A DNA stretch of 17,910 bases from Rhizobiaceae bacterium. GTDB taxonomy: Bacteria > Pseudomonadota > Alphaproteobacteria > Rhizobiales > Rhizobiaceae. The stretch lies in the NCBI GenBank assembly GCA_016793565.1, contig JAEUMA010000283.1, positions 1 to 17,910 of the forward strand. The letters are read 5' to 3'. Position numbers and translations under genes: made by a program. Below, piece after piece: positions 1 to 6,801 of the stretch. The stretch's first letter is position 1; each line of letters begins with the position of its first letter. The notes under the pieces are model-generated. The model was not told the DNA's origin. It did not search any database and saw nothing but the letters and a program-made list of their open reading frames with translations.

Positions 1-301
1 GGCCGGAATACTGAACCGATTTCGCAGGGCAGCGCAATACTCGGAAGCCAAAAGTATTACTGTGAGGCAAAATCGTTTCCTCGGGTCAAAGAGCGCTGTC
101 GGCCCCGCATGCCTCTCGTTTGTGCGATTCCGGACTCGCCACCCGTGACCCACCCGATATGCGATCGCCAATAAATTGTGCATTTGCATTGAAATGACGC
201 AGCGCAGCACACGCGACACCTTGACGCAGTATTCGAACAGGCGGACATTCCTCGCAGGCAAGTTGTTTTCACTTGAGGCAATTGCCGCGGGAGGGGACCC
301 A
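1..301. other. Upstream non-coding leader of the membrane-module genes
   Basis: I find no convincing gene here. Reading frames that cross it lack a ribosome site or are shadows. The stretch is less GC-rich than the coding DNA and probably carries the promoter for the first gene. The hexamer AATACT occurs at 7-12 and 36-41, and its complement AGTATT at 53-58 and 228-233, so 36-58 forms an inverted repeat with a 11-nt spacer. A CTTGAC box at 220-225 resembles an alphaproteobacterial -35, but no good -10 follows. A strong Shine-Dalgarno (GGGAGGGG, 289-296) closes the region. Confidence 0.5.
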
Positions 302-619
302 ATGGAAGCGAGAATGAGAGAGCGCGTCGACGCGCGCTCGATGGAAACACGCATCGACAGCATGCATCAGCGCGACAGGCTGGGCGCGATGGCCTTCGTC
401 ATCGGCCTCTGGTTCACGCTCGTGTTCACGCTGGTGACGATGTGGCCGCTTATCGAGAATGGCACGATCAAACTCGTGCTGGCGATCAGCGCCGCGCTCG
501 TGCTGGCCTTCAACACGGCCGCGATCGTCGCCATGCTGCGGCACTACAGCGACGACAAGTCCTTCATCTACGGCCTCGACATCATGCATCTCGACGAGAT
601 GCGCAGGCGCAAGCGCTAG
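302..619 (+). CDS. Small two-span membrane protein of unknown function
   Basis: This is a 105-aa protein I do not recognise by name. ATG 302 was chosen because GGGAGGGG lies at 289-296 with correct spacing; the same frame extends upstream to 176 but has no ribosome site there. The N-terminal ~27 residues are highly charged. Two hydrophobic spans follow (about 28-50 and 57-78), then a polar tail ending in RRRKR. Size and topology recall small two-span partners of transporters such as DUF485 proteins beside ActP, but I see no clear DUF485 sequence match. It is the first gene of a set of small membrane proteins leading to an amine/amino-acid permease at 1301. A role as accessory subunit or assembly factor is inference only. 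The next gene is 107 bp away across a palindromic repeat. Confidence 0.75.
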   Translation: MEARMRERVDARSMETRIDSMHQRDRLGAMAFVIGLWFTLVFTLVTMWPLIENGTIKLVLAISAALVLAFNTAAIVAMLRHYSDDKSFIYGLDIMHLDEMRRRKR

Positions 620-712
620 AGCGGCGAACTTCGGTTTACCGGAACCGCTCCAGCCCTTTTGTTCTCACGCGTCGCATCCCGCGAAACGGAAGCCGCTTCG
701 CCCGAAGACGCC
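617..712. repeat. Palindromic intergenic element resembling dispersed Rhizobiales repeats
   Basis: The arms GAGCGG (619-624) and CCGCTC (645-650) pair perfectly. An inner helix closes on the loop TTTA (635-638), and a CCCTTTT run follows at 654-660. The layout, beginning at the stop codon with TAGAGCGG, through GGAACCGCTCCAGC to TTTTGTTCTCACGC and a later GAAACGGAAGCCGCTTC, closely resembles the many-copy palindromic intergenic repeats I remember from Mesorhizobium and other Rhizobiales. With its T run the hairpin could also act as a terminator or processing site after the 105-aa gene. Family membership is from memory; the pairing is seen directly. Confidence 0.5.
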
Positions 713-726
713 CCAGGAGCCGCACA

Positions 727-1110
727 ATGGCATACAGACCACCCGAACAGAGCCTTGCCGGCCAGATCGTCGACGTCGTCGTCCTTCTGGTGCTGACGGT
801 AGGCGCCCTCTACCTGCCGCTCTATCTGGGACTGGCCGGCGCGGCCAAGGTCCCCGCCCCGATCGAGAACCCGACATGGGAAGCGCTGGGGCAGAACGCG
901 GCCGAGCAGGCCCAGTGGGCGGCGCTCGGCTACACCGATCCCGCCTCCGCCAACGAAATGATCACCGCCCGCTTCGACTACACCTTCAGCTGGACCGCGC
1001 TGATCGTGATGGTCGTGGCGGTCGTCGGCTATTTCATCCTCGTCGTCAGGCTCTCCACCAAGGAGTACCGCGAGGTGATCGCCGAACGCTTCGGCGATCG
1101 CGACAGGTAG
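727..1110 (+). CDS. Small two-span membrane protein of unknown function
   Basis: This 127-aa protein starts at ATG 727, which has AGGAG at 715-719. One hydrophobic segment lies at about 12-36, followed by an acidic/polar loop of about 50 residues rich in Ala, Gln and Pro, a second hydrophobic segment at about 88-107, and a charged tail. I do not recognise the family. Its stop codon is fused with the ribosome site of the next gene (TAGGAGGAAG at 1108-1117), so translation of the two is probably coupled. The tight link to a 55-aa membrane peptide and then to an APC permease suggests a multi-subunit transporter or permease-associated complex. That is inference. Confidence 0.75.
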   Translation: MAYRPPEQSLAGQIVDVVVLLVLTVGALYLPLYLGLAGAAKVPAPIENPTWEALGQNAAEQAQWAALGYTDPASANEMITARFDYTFSWTALIVMVVAVVGYFILVVRLSTKEYREVIAERFGDRDR

Positions 1111-1122
1111 GAGGAAGCGGCC

Positions 1123-1290
1123 ATGGACGTCTGGAATTACCTTGAATACGCGGCCTGGGTGCTGTCGGCACTGGTCGCCGCCATCATGCTGATCGACCTG
1201 ATCAAGGTCGACACCACCTACGACAACGAGCTGCTCACCTCGTCCCGCGAGGGCGAGCTCGAGCTGACACAAGAACGTCACGAGCTCTGA
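1123..1290 (+). CDS. 55-aa single-span membrane peptide
   Basis: This short gene is easily missed. It reads MDVWNYLEYAAWVLSALVAA and on to a polar, acidic C-terminus. It has an excellent ribosome site (AGGAGG, 1109-1114) 8 nt before the ATG, and one hydrophobic segment at about residues 9-27. It starts 12 bp after the previous stop and ends 10 bp before the permease ATG, and its TGA forms part of the permease's GAGGG ribosome site. The packing, ribosome site and clean membrane-plus-tail design argue that it is real. Function is unknown; a small regulatory or stabilising partner of the permease is plausible. Confidence 0.75.
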   Translation: MDVWNYLEYAAWVLSALVAAIMLIDLIKVDTTYDNELLTSSREGELELTQERHEL

Positions 1291-1300
1291 GGGCATTTCG

Positions 1301-2695
1301 ATGAGCAACGCTACCGTTACAGAGGCGCCGCAGCGCCTCGGTCTTCTGCGGGTGCTGGGTCCGGGCCACGTCTGGGCGCTCGGCGTCGGCATCGTGCTGG
1401 TCGGCGAGTACATGGGCTGGAACTTCTCGGTCGGCAAAGGCGGCATGATCGCCGGCCTGGTCGCCTGCTGGGTCGCCGGCCTGCTCTATACCTGCGTGGC
1501 CATGATCGATTCGGAGGTCACCTCCACGGTGGCCGCCGCCGGTGGGCAATATGCCCAGGCCAAGCACATCGTCGGCCCGCTGATGGCCTTCAATGTCGGC
1601 CTTTTCCTGGTCATGGCCTACACGATGCTGGAGGCGGCCAACGCCATCACCATCGGCTTCCTTCTCGATACGGTTGCGGGAATGCTCGGGCACACCGGCC
1701 TCAACCAGAAGCCCTTCATCATCCTGACGATCCTGGCGCTCGCCTGGCTCAACTATCGCGGCGTGCTCGCCTCGCTGAGTTTCAACCTGGTGATCACGGC
1801 GTTCGCCTTCGTGGCGATCATCATCCTGTTCGTGTCGGTGAAGTTCGGCGTCTCCGCCGTGCCGCTCGACTTCTCCGCCGTCACCAACGAGCCCCTGCCC
1901 TACGGCTGGCTCGGCGTCGTCGCCGCGCTGCATTTCGGCCTGTGGTACTACCTCGGCATCGAGGGAACCTGCCAGGCGGCCGAGGAAGTGCGCTCGCCGG
2001 CCCGCTCGCTGCCCTTCGGCACGATGGCGGGTATCATGACGCTGCTGATCGCGGCGACGCTCACCTGGTACGTGTGCTCCGGCCTGATCCCGTGGGAGTA
2101 TCTCGGCAACGCCGGCACGCCGCTGTTCGACGCCGCCCGCGTGACCGGCAATACCAGCCTGATGGTGCTGCTGTTCATCGGCACGGCCTTCGCCACGACG
2201 GCGTCGGCCAACGGCTGCATCAACGACGCCTCGCGCGCCTGGTTCTCGATGGGCCGCGACCGCTACCTGCCGAGCTGGTTCGGCGCCGTGCATCCGCGCT
2301 ATCGCACCCCTTACCGGTCGATCGTCTTCCTGGTACCGATCGCGTTGATCTTCGCGCTCGGGGCGCCGCTCGACCAGGTGATCACCTTCTCGATTCTGTC
2401 TGGCTTGCTCGGCTACACGTTCATGACGTTCAACATGTTCATGTTCCGCCGCAAATGGCCGCTCGGATCGATCAAGCGCGGCTATGTCCACCCCTGGCAC
2501 CCGCTGCCGGCGCTGGTGCTGCTCTTGATCTGCGGCGCCACCTATTTCGCGGTGTTCCTGGGCTACGGCACGCAGCTTATCGCGATGCTGTGCTTCTACA
2601 TCATCGCGTCGCTGTGGTTCCACTTCTGGCGCTACCGCTTCGTCAAGCGCGGCGACCAGTTCACCATGCCCTGGCCGCGGCCGCAGGGTTACTGA
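1301..2695 (+). CDS. APC-superfamily permease, ethanolamine-transporter (EAT) type
   Basis: This is a 464-aa integral membrane transporter with roughly 12 hydrophobic spans, the usual size for the APC amino acid/polyamine/organocation superfamily. The N-terminal block GHVWALGVGIVLVGEYMGWN and the following AAAGGQYAQAK motif in the next spans are typical of the ethanolamine permease (EAT) branch. A conserved-looking YYLGIEGTCQAAEEVRSPAR block lies near the middle. ATG 1301 has GAGGG at 1289-1293. Ethanolamine permeases move small amines or amino acids with protons. Its place just upstream of a complete N-methylglutamate operon suggests a methylated amine, gamma-glutamylmethylamide or N-methylated amino acid as substrate. 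The family assignment is fairly firm; the substrate is inferred from context. Confidence 0.88.
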   Translation: MSNATVTEAPQRLGLLRVLGPGHVWALGVGIVLVGEYMGWNFSVGKGGMIAGLVACWVAGLLYTCVAMIDSEVTSTVAAAGGQYAQAKHIVGPLMAFNVGLFLVMAYTMLEAANAITIGFLLDTVAGMLGHTGLNQKPFIILTILALAWLNYRGVLASLSFNLVITAFAFVAIIILFVSVKFGVSAVPLDFSAVTNEPLPYGWLGVVAALHFGLWYYLGIEGTCQAAEEVRSPARSLPFGTMAGIMTLLIAATLTWYVCSGLIPWEYLGNAGTPLFDAARVTGNTSLMVLLFIGTAFATTASANGCINDASRAWFSMGRDRYLPSWFGAVHPRYRTPYRSIVFLVPIALIFALGAPLDQVITFSILSGLLGYTFMTFNMFMFRRKWPLGSIKRGYVHPWHPLPALVLLLICGATYFAVFLGYGTQLIAMLCFYIIASLWFHFWRYRFVKRGDQFTMPWPRPQGY

Positions 2696-2720
2696 ACCGC
2701 CCGACGCCAACGGTGAACCC

Positions 2721-3443
2721 ATGCCTTCCTCAATGCACAATCCGGCCGGATTGCTGTCGCTGGAGGGCATGGGTTTCCTCCTTTTCTGCCTGGCGGGCGC
2801 CGTCGCTCTGCTCGCCTATGCGCGCAAAGAACTGCGCGAAACGCTGCGTCGGCGGGCGACACTGCTCGACGACGCCGCCGGCCTGCTAGACAACCCACGT
2901 GTAACGATCAGCCGCGACGGCTTTCCTGCGCTGTCGGGCACATGGCGCGGCCATGCGATCGGCATGGAGCTGATCGCCGACAGCCTGGTGCCGCGCCGGC
3001 TGCCGCAATTGTGGCTGAAGTCGACGCTGATCGCGCAGCACCCCTCGCCCCGGCCTTCCATCGGCGTGCTGGCGCGCCCGGCCGGCACGGAGTTCTATTC
3101 GCGCGTGCAGGGCCTTCCGGACACGATCGTGCCGACATTCCCGCTGGATTTCCCGTTCCTGATGCGCGGCCGCGACGCGACCGATGCCCAGGTGCGGCGC
3201 GCCGGCGGCCCGCTGCGGGCGCTGTTTTCCGATCCGCAGGTGAAGGAAGCCGTCATCACGCCGCGCGGCGCCGGCCTGGTGCGCCAGATCGCCGAGGGCG
3301 AACGCGGTGCGCACATCCTCTACCGGCAGATGCGCTTCCCGGTGGAGCAGGTTCCCGTCGAGCTGGCGCGCAAGGCGCTGGCCGAACTGCAGATGCTGAA
3401 CAGCGCGCTCGAGACAAGGCCAGCCGACGCGGAGGTTTCATGA
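2721..3443 (+). CDS. Membrane-anchored protein of unknown function
   Basis: A 240-aa protein I cannot name. One hydrophobic segment at about residues 16-34 anchors it. A basic stretch follows and then a soluble domain of about 190 residues with GTWRGHAIGMELIADSLVPR near its beginning and a possible alpha-helical C-terminus. ATG 2721 has a modest GGTGA at 2712-2716; ATG 2733 is an alternative, while ATG 2769 sits too close to its GGAGGG. It begins 25 bp after the permease and overlaps the next gene by four bases (ATGA, 3440-3443), so it belongs to the same transcription unit. No catalytic motif is evident to me. Confidence 0.75.
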   Translation: MPSSMHNPAGLLSLEGMGFLLFCLAGAVALLAYARKELRETLRRRATLLDDAAGLLDNPRVTISRDGFPALSGTWRGHAIGMELIADSLVPRRLPQLWLKSTLIAQHPSPRPSIGVLARPAGTEFYSRVQGLPDTIVPTFPLDFPFLMRGRDATDAQVRRAGGPLRALFSDPQVKEAVITPRGAGLVRQIAEGERGAHILYRQMRFPVEQVPVELARKALAELQMLNSALETRPADAEVS

Positions 3444-3721
3444 TGTCCTCGATCCACCCCCGCCTGGTGCTGCTTCTCGCGATTCTCCTGCCGGGGGCGG
3501 GCCACGTCGCCATCGGCCAGGCACGGCGCGGCCTCTGTTTCGCGCTGTTCACCATCCTGTTCATGGTGCTCACTTACCTGACCACCACTCCCGACCAGTC
3601 GTTCATCGGAAGGCATGCCGGCGGCCTGTTCGTGTGGGCGCTGTCGATCCCCGACGCCTACCGTTTGGCGCGGATCCGGCAACAGGCGCTGCGGCGGGCG
3701 GCGGCCGGGATCCAGACCTGA
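3440..3721 (+). CDS. Small multi-span membrane protein of unknown function
   Basis: This is a 93-aa protein beginning at ATG 3440, which overlaps the previous stop (ATGA) and has a perfect GGAGG at 3431-3435. A second Met follows at codon 2. Hydrophobic segments lie at about 8-26, 32-50 and 62-75. The pattern LLPGAGHVAIGQARRGLCFA is of a kind I have seen in small uncharacterised membrane proteins with a PGxGH...G..RRGL signature (TM2-like). The C-terminus is basic. It is the last gene of the membrane module; 124 bp of AT-richer sequence separates it from mgsA. Confidence 0.75.
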   Translation: MMSSIHPRLVLLLAILLPGAGHVAIGQARRGLCFALFTILFMVLTYLTTTPDQSFIGRHAGGLFVWALSIPDAYRLARIRQQALRRAAAGIQT

Positions 3722-3845
3722 GCCGGCTTGAAGCCAGCGACCTCCAGGATTAATTTACAGGAATAATTGTTTCATCCCAGTTGAAAGCTCGATGCGCTTT
3801 CGCTAGGAAGATCGGGCAACGCTCTCGTTGGGAAAGGACAAGGCC
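3722..3845 (+). promoter_or_regulatory. Candidate promoter/operator region of the mgs-gma-mgd operon
   Basis: This AT-richer gap precedes the first NMG-pathway gene. It contains a perfect inverted repeat, GAAAGC (3783-3788) and GCTTTC (3796-3801) with a 7-nt spacer. A TTGAAA at 3781-3786 could be a -35, with TAGGAA 17 bp further (3804-3809) as a weak -10; the repeat would then lie between them, a usual operator position. An AGGA ribosome site at 3835-3838 serves mgsA. The repeat is seen directly; the promoter reading is a guess because the -10 is poor. Confidence 0.35.
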
Positions 3846-4742
3846 ATGTGCGGAATTGTCGGACTGTTTCTGAAGGACAAGTCGCTGGAGCCGAAGCTCG
3901 GCGAACTGCTGTCCGAAATGCTGATTTCGCTGACCGATCGCGGCCCCGACAGCGCCGGCATCGCGATCTACGGCTCCGGTCGCGAGGGCAGCGCCAAGAT
4001 CACCGTGCAGTCGCCGCACCCGGAGCGGGATTTCGTCGGCCTGGACGGCGCGCTGGAGAAGGCGATCGGCCAGAACGTCGACCTGACGGTGAAGTCGACC
4101 CACGCGGTGATCGAGGTGCCGGCAGCCAAGCTCGATGCGGCGCGCGAGGCGCTGACGCAGCTGCGGCCCGACCTGCGCATCATGGGCTCCGGCGACGTGA
4201 TCGAGATCTTCAAGGAAGTGGGCCTGCCCAAGGATGTGGTGGAGCGCTTCAACCTGACAAAGATGACCGGAACCCACGGCATCGGCCATACCCGCATGGC
4301 GACGGAGTCCGCCGTCACCACGATGGGCGCGCACCCCTTCTCCACCGGCTCCGACGAGTGCCTGGTTCACAACGGCTCGCTGTCGAACCACAACAACGTG
4401 CGGCGTGAACTGATCCGCGCCGGCATGAAGTTCGAGACCGAGAACGACACCGAAGTAGCGGCGGCCTATCTTTCGCACCGCATCGCCGGCGGCGACGACC
4501 TCGGCCAGGCGCTGGAGCACAGCCTGGACGACCTCGACGGCTTCTACACCTTCGTGGTCGGCACCAAGGACGGCTTCGGCGTGCTGCGCGATCCGATCGC
4601 CTGCAAGCCCGCCGTGCTGGCCGAGACCGACCAGTACGTCGCCTTCGGTTCCGAGTACCGCGCGCTCGCCAACCTGCCCGGCATCGAGAATGCCAAGGTG
4701 TGGGAGCCCGAGCCCTCCAAAGTCTATTTCTGGGAGCACTGA
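3846..4742 (+). CDS. mgsA: N-methylglutamate synthase subunit A (class II glutamine amidotransferase domain)
   Basis: This 298-aa protein has the fold of the glutaminase domain of glutamate synthase. ATG 3846 is chosen over the upstream TTG at 3828 because it puts Cys at position 2 (MCGIVG), the nucleophile that becomes N-terminal after Met removal in class II (Ntn) amidotransferases. Other family blocks are DRGPDSAG (31-38), GHTRMATES (147-155), HNGSLSN (175-181) and ENDTE (199-203). In the NMG pathway this subunit handles the gamma-glutamyl amide: it splits gamma-glutamylmethylamide and the released methylamine is channelled to the synthase subunit. The stop overlaps the mgsB start (TGATG, 4740-4744). 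Assignment as MgsA rather than a GltB fragment rests on the adjoining mgsB, mgsC, gmaS and mgd genes. Confidence 0.93.
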   Translation: MCGIVGLFLKDKSLEPKLGELLSEMLISLTDRGPDSAGIAIYGSGREGSAKITVQSPHPERDFVGLDGALEKAIGQNVDLTVKSTHAVIEVPAAKLDAAREALTQLRPDLRIMGSGDVIEIFKEVGLPKDVVERFNLTKMTGTHGIGHTRMATESAVTTMGAHPFSTGSDECLVHNGSLSNHNNVRRELIRAGMKFETENDTEVAAAYLSHRIAGGDDLGQALEHSLDDLDGFYTFVVGTKDGFGVLRDPIACKPAVLAETDQYVAFGSEYRALANLPGIENAKVWEPEPSKVYFWEH

Positions 4743-5428
4743 TGCCGACCGTCGATCTCGCCAAATCCACGCTGCGCGACCTCAACCAGGCGCTTCACAG
4801 CATTCCCGAGGGCTCGAACGAGACGAGCTGGGAGGTTCTGAACCCGAAGGGCAGCCATGCCGTAGCCGTCGGCGTCGACAAGCCGGTCAGCGTCGATGTC
4901 CGCGGCAGCGTCGGCTACTATTGTGGCGGCATGAACAATGCCGGCACAATCACCGTCCACGGCTCGGCCGGCCCCGGCGTCGGCGAGAACATGATGTCGG
5001 GCACGATCGTGGTGAAGGGCGACGCCAGCCAGTATGCCGGCGCCACCGGACGCGGCGGCCTGCTGGTCATCGAGGGCAACGCCTCGTCACGCTGCGGCAT
5101 CTCGATGAAGGGCATCAACATCGTCGTGCACGGCAGCATCGGCCACATGTCCGCCTTCATGGCGCAGTCGGGCACGCTGGTGGTGCTGGGCGACGCCGGT
5201 GACGCGCTGGGCGATTCCATCTACGAGGCCAAGATTTTCGTGCGCGGCAAGGTGAAGAGCCTGGGGGCCGACTGCGTGAAGAAGAAGATGCATCCCAAGC
5301 ACATCGAGCGGCTGCAGAAGCTGCTCGACGCGGCCGGAGTGAAGGACGTCAAGCCGGAGGAATTCACCCGCTACGGCTCGTCGCGCACGCTCTACAACTT
5401 CAACATCGACAACGCCGAAGCGTATTGA
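4742..5428 (+). CDS. mgsB: N-methylglutamate synthase subunit B (GXGXG beta-helix domain)
   Basis: This 228-aa protein corresponds to the C-terminal GXGXG domain of the large subunit of glutamate synthase, here a separate polypeptide. The centre is a run of regularly spaced glycine-rich turns (for example GGMNNAGTITVHG, GGLLVIEG and SGTLVVLGDAGDALGDSIYE), the signature of the right-handed beta-helix that braces the other domains in GltB. The C-terminal part is charged and helical and ends in a Tyr-rich tail. ATG 4742 overlaps the mgsA stop, so synthesis is probably coupled and stoichiometric. It has no catalytic role by itself in the known enzyme family. mgsC begins 10 bp downstream. Confidence 0.93.
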   Translation: MPTVDLAKSTLRDLNQALHSIPEGSNETSWEVLNPKGSHAVAVGVDKPVSVDVRGSVGYYCGGMNNAGTITVHGSAGPGVGENMMSGTIVVKGDASQYAGATGRGGLLVIEGNASSRCGISMKGINIVVHGSIGHMSAFMAQSGTLVVLGDAGDALGDSIYEAKIFVRGKVKSLGADCVKKKMHPKHIERLQKLLDAAGVKDVKPEEFTRYGSSRTLYNFNIDNAEAY

Positions 5429-5438
5429 GGCGGCCAGA

Positions 5439-6767
5439 ATGACCTACAAGAATCCGCCCACCACGCCCCGCAAGTCGGCCACGTTCGACGACTATACGCT
5501 GTCGGAAATCCGCCGCGCGGCGGCCACCGGCATCTACGACATCCGCGGCGCCGGCGCCAAGCGCAAGCTGCCGCATTTCGACGACCTGCTGTTCCTCGGC
5601 GCATCGATCTCGCGCTATCCGCTGGAAGGCTATCGCGAACGCTGCGGCACCAATGTGGTGCTGGGCGCCCGCCATGCGAAGAAGCCGATCGAGCTGAAGA
5701 TTCCGATCACCGTGGCGGGCATGAGCTTCGGCTCGCTGTCGGGTCCCGCCAAGGAAGCGCTGGGCCGCGGCGCCACCATCGCCGGCACCTCGACCACCAC
5801 CGGCGACGGCGGCATGACCGAGGAGGAGCGCGGCCATTCCAAGACGCTGGTCTACCAGTATCTTCCCTCGCGCTATGGCATGAACCCGCGCGATCTCCGC
5901 CGCGCCGACGCCATCGAGATCGTCGTCGGCCAGGGTGCCAAGCCGGGCGGTGGCGGCATGCTGCTCGGCCAGAAGATCTCCGACCGCGTGGCCGAGATGC
6001 GTACGCTGCCCAAGGGCATCGACCAGCGCTCGGCCTGCCGGCATCCCGACTGGACCGGTCCCGACGACCTCGAAATCAAGATCCTCGAGATCCGCGAGAT
6101 CACCGACTGGGAAAAGCCGATCTACGTGAAGGTCGGCGGCGCCCGCCCCTATTACGACACCGCGCTCGCCGTGAAGGCCGGCGCGGACGTGGTGGTGCTG
6201 GACGGCATGCAGGGCGGCACAGCCGCGACTCAGGAAGTGTTCATCGAGCATGTCGGCCAGCCGACGCTCGCCTGCATTCGTCCGGCCGTGAAGGCGCTGC
6301 AGGATCTCGGCATGCACCGCAAGGTGCAGCTGATCGTGTCGGGCGGCATCCGCAACGGCGCCGACGTCGCCAAGGCGCTGGCGCTGGGCGCCGACGCCGT
6401 GTCGATCGGCACCGCCGCGCTCGTGGCGCTCGGCGACAACGACCCGCACTGGGAAGAGGAATACAACAAGCTCGGCACCACGGCCGGCGCCTATGACGAC
6501 TGGCACGAGGGCAAGGATCCCGCCGGCATCACGACGCAGGATCCAGAGCTGATGAAGCGCGTCGATCCGCTAACCGCCGGCCGCCGGCTGGCGAATTATC
6601 TGAAGGTGATGACGCTGGAGGCGCAGACGATCGCACGCGCGTGCGGTAAGAACCATGTCCACAACCTCGAGCCGGAGGATCTGTGCGCCCTGACCGTCGA
6701 GGCGGCGGCGATGGCGCAGGTTCCGCTCGCAGGCACCAGCTGGATACCGGGAAAATCCGGCTTCTGA
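5439..6767 (+). CDS. mgsC: N-methylglutamate synthase subunit C (FMN-binding glutamate-synthase-like)
   Basis: This 442-aa protein is the FMN-containing synthase subunit. Together with MgsAB it makes N-methylglutamate from 2-oxoglutarate and the methylamine moiety of gamma-glutamylmethylamide. TIM-barrel FMN motifs are visible: GMSFGSLS (94-101), GQGAKPGGGGML (164-175), KVGG (231-234), DGMQGGT (255-261) and GGIRNGAD (302-309). In ordinary glutamate synthase a three-cysteine [3Fe-4S] motif precedes the PVG-ATQ-type segment. Here that segment reads DPAGITTQDPEL (360-371) and the ~30 residues before it contain no cysteine, so the cluster ligands seem absent. This fits an FMN-only enzyme. The only later cysteines are Cys402 and Cys416. 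ATG 5439 lies 10 bp after mgsB. Confidence 0.94.
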   Translation: MTYKNPPTTPRKSATFDDYTLSEIRRAAATGIYDIRGAGAKRKLPHFDDLLFLGASISRYPLEGYRERCGTNVVLGARHAKKPIELKIPITVAGMSFGSLSGPAKEALGRGATIAGTSTTTGDGGMTEEERGHSKTLVYQYLPSRYGMNPRDLRRADAIEIVVGQGAKPGGGGMLLGQKISDRVAEMRTLPKGIDQRSACRHPDWTGPDDLEIKILEIREITDWEKPIYVKVGGARPYYDTALAVKAGADVVVLDGMQGGTAATQEVFIEHVGQPTLACIRPAVKALQDLGMHRKVQLIVSGGIRNGADVAKALALGADAVSIGTAALVALGDNDPHWEEEYNKLGTTAGAYDDWHEGKDPAGITTQDPELMKRVDPLTAGRRLANYLKVMTLEAQTIARACGKNHVHNLEPEDLCALTVEAAAMAQVPLAGTSWIPGKSGF

Positions 6768-6801
6768 TCCAAGAAAACAACCGTCGGGGAACTTAAAACG
6801 C

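Noticed and set aside
220..249. CTTGAC box as -35 of a promoter for the first gene
   Set aside because: The -35 is good, but the hexamer 17 nt downstream has almost no match to a -10, so I do not call it.
1235..2770. 511-codon open frame on the minus strand opposite the permease
   Set aside because: Low-complexity, charged antisense translation of a hydrophobic permease gene; no supporting start site or motif.
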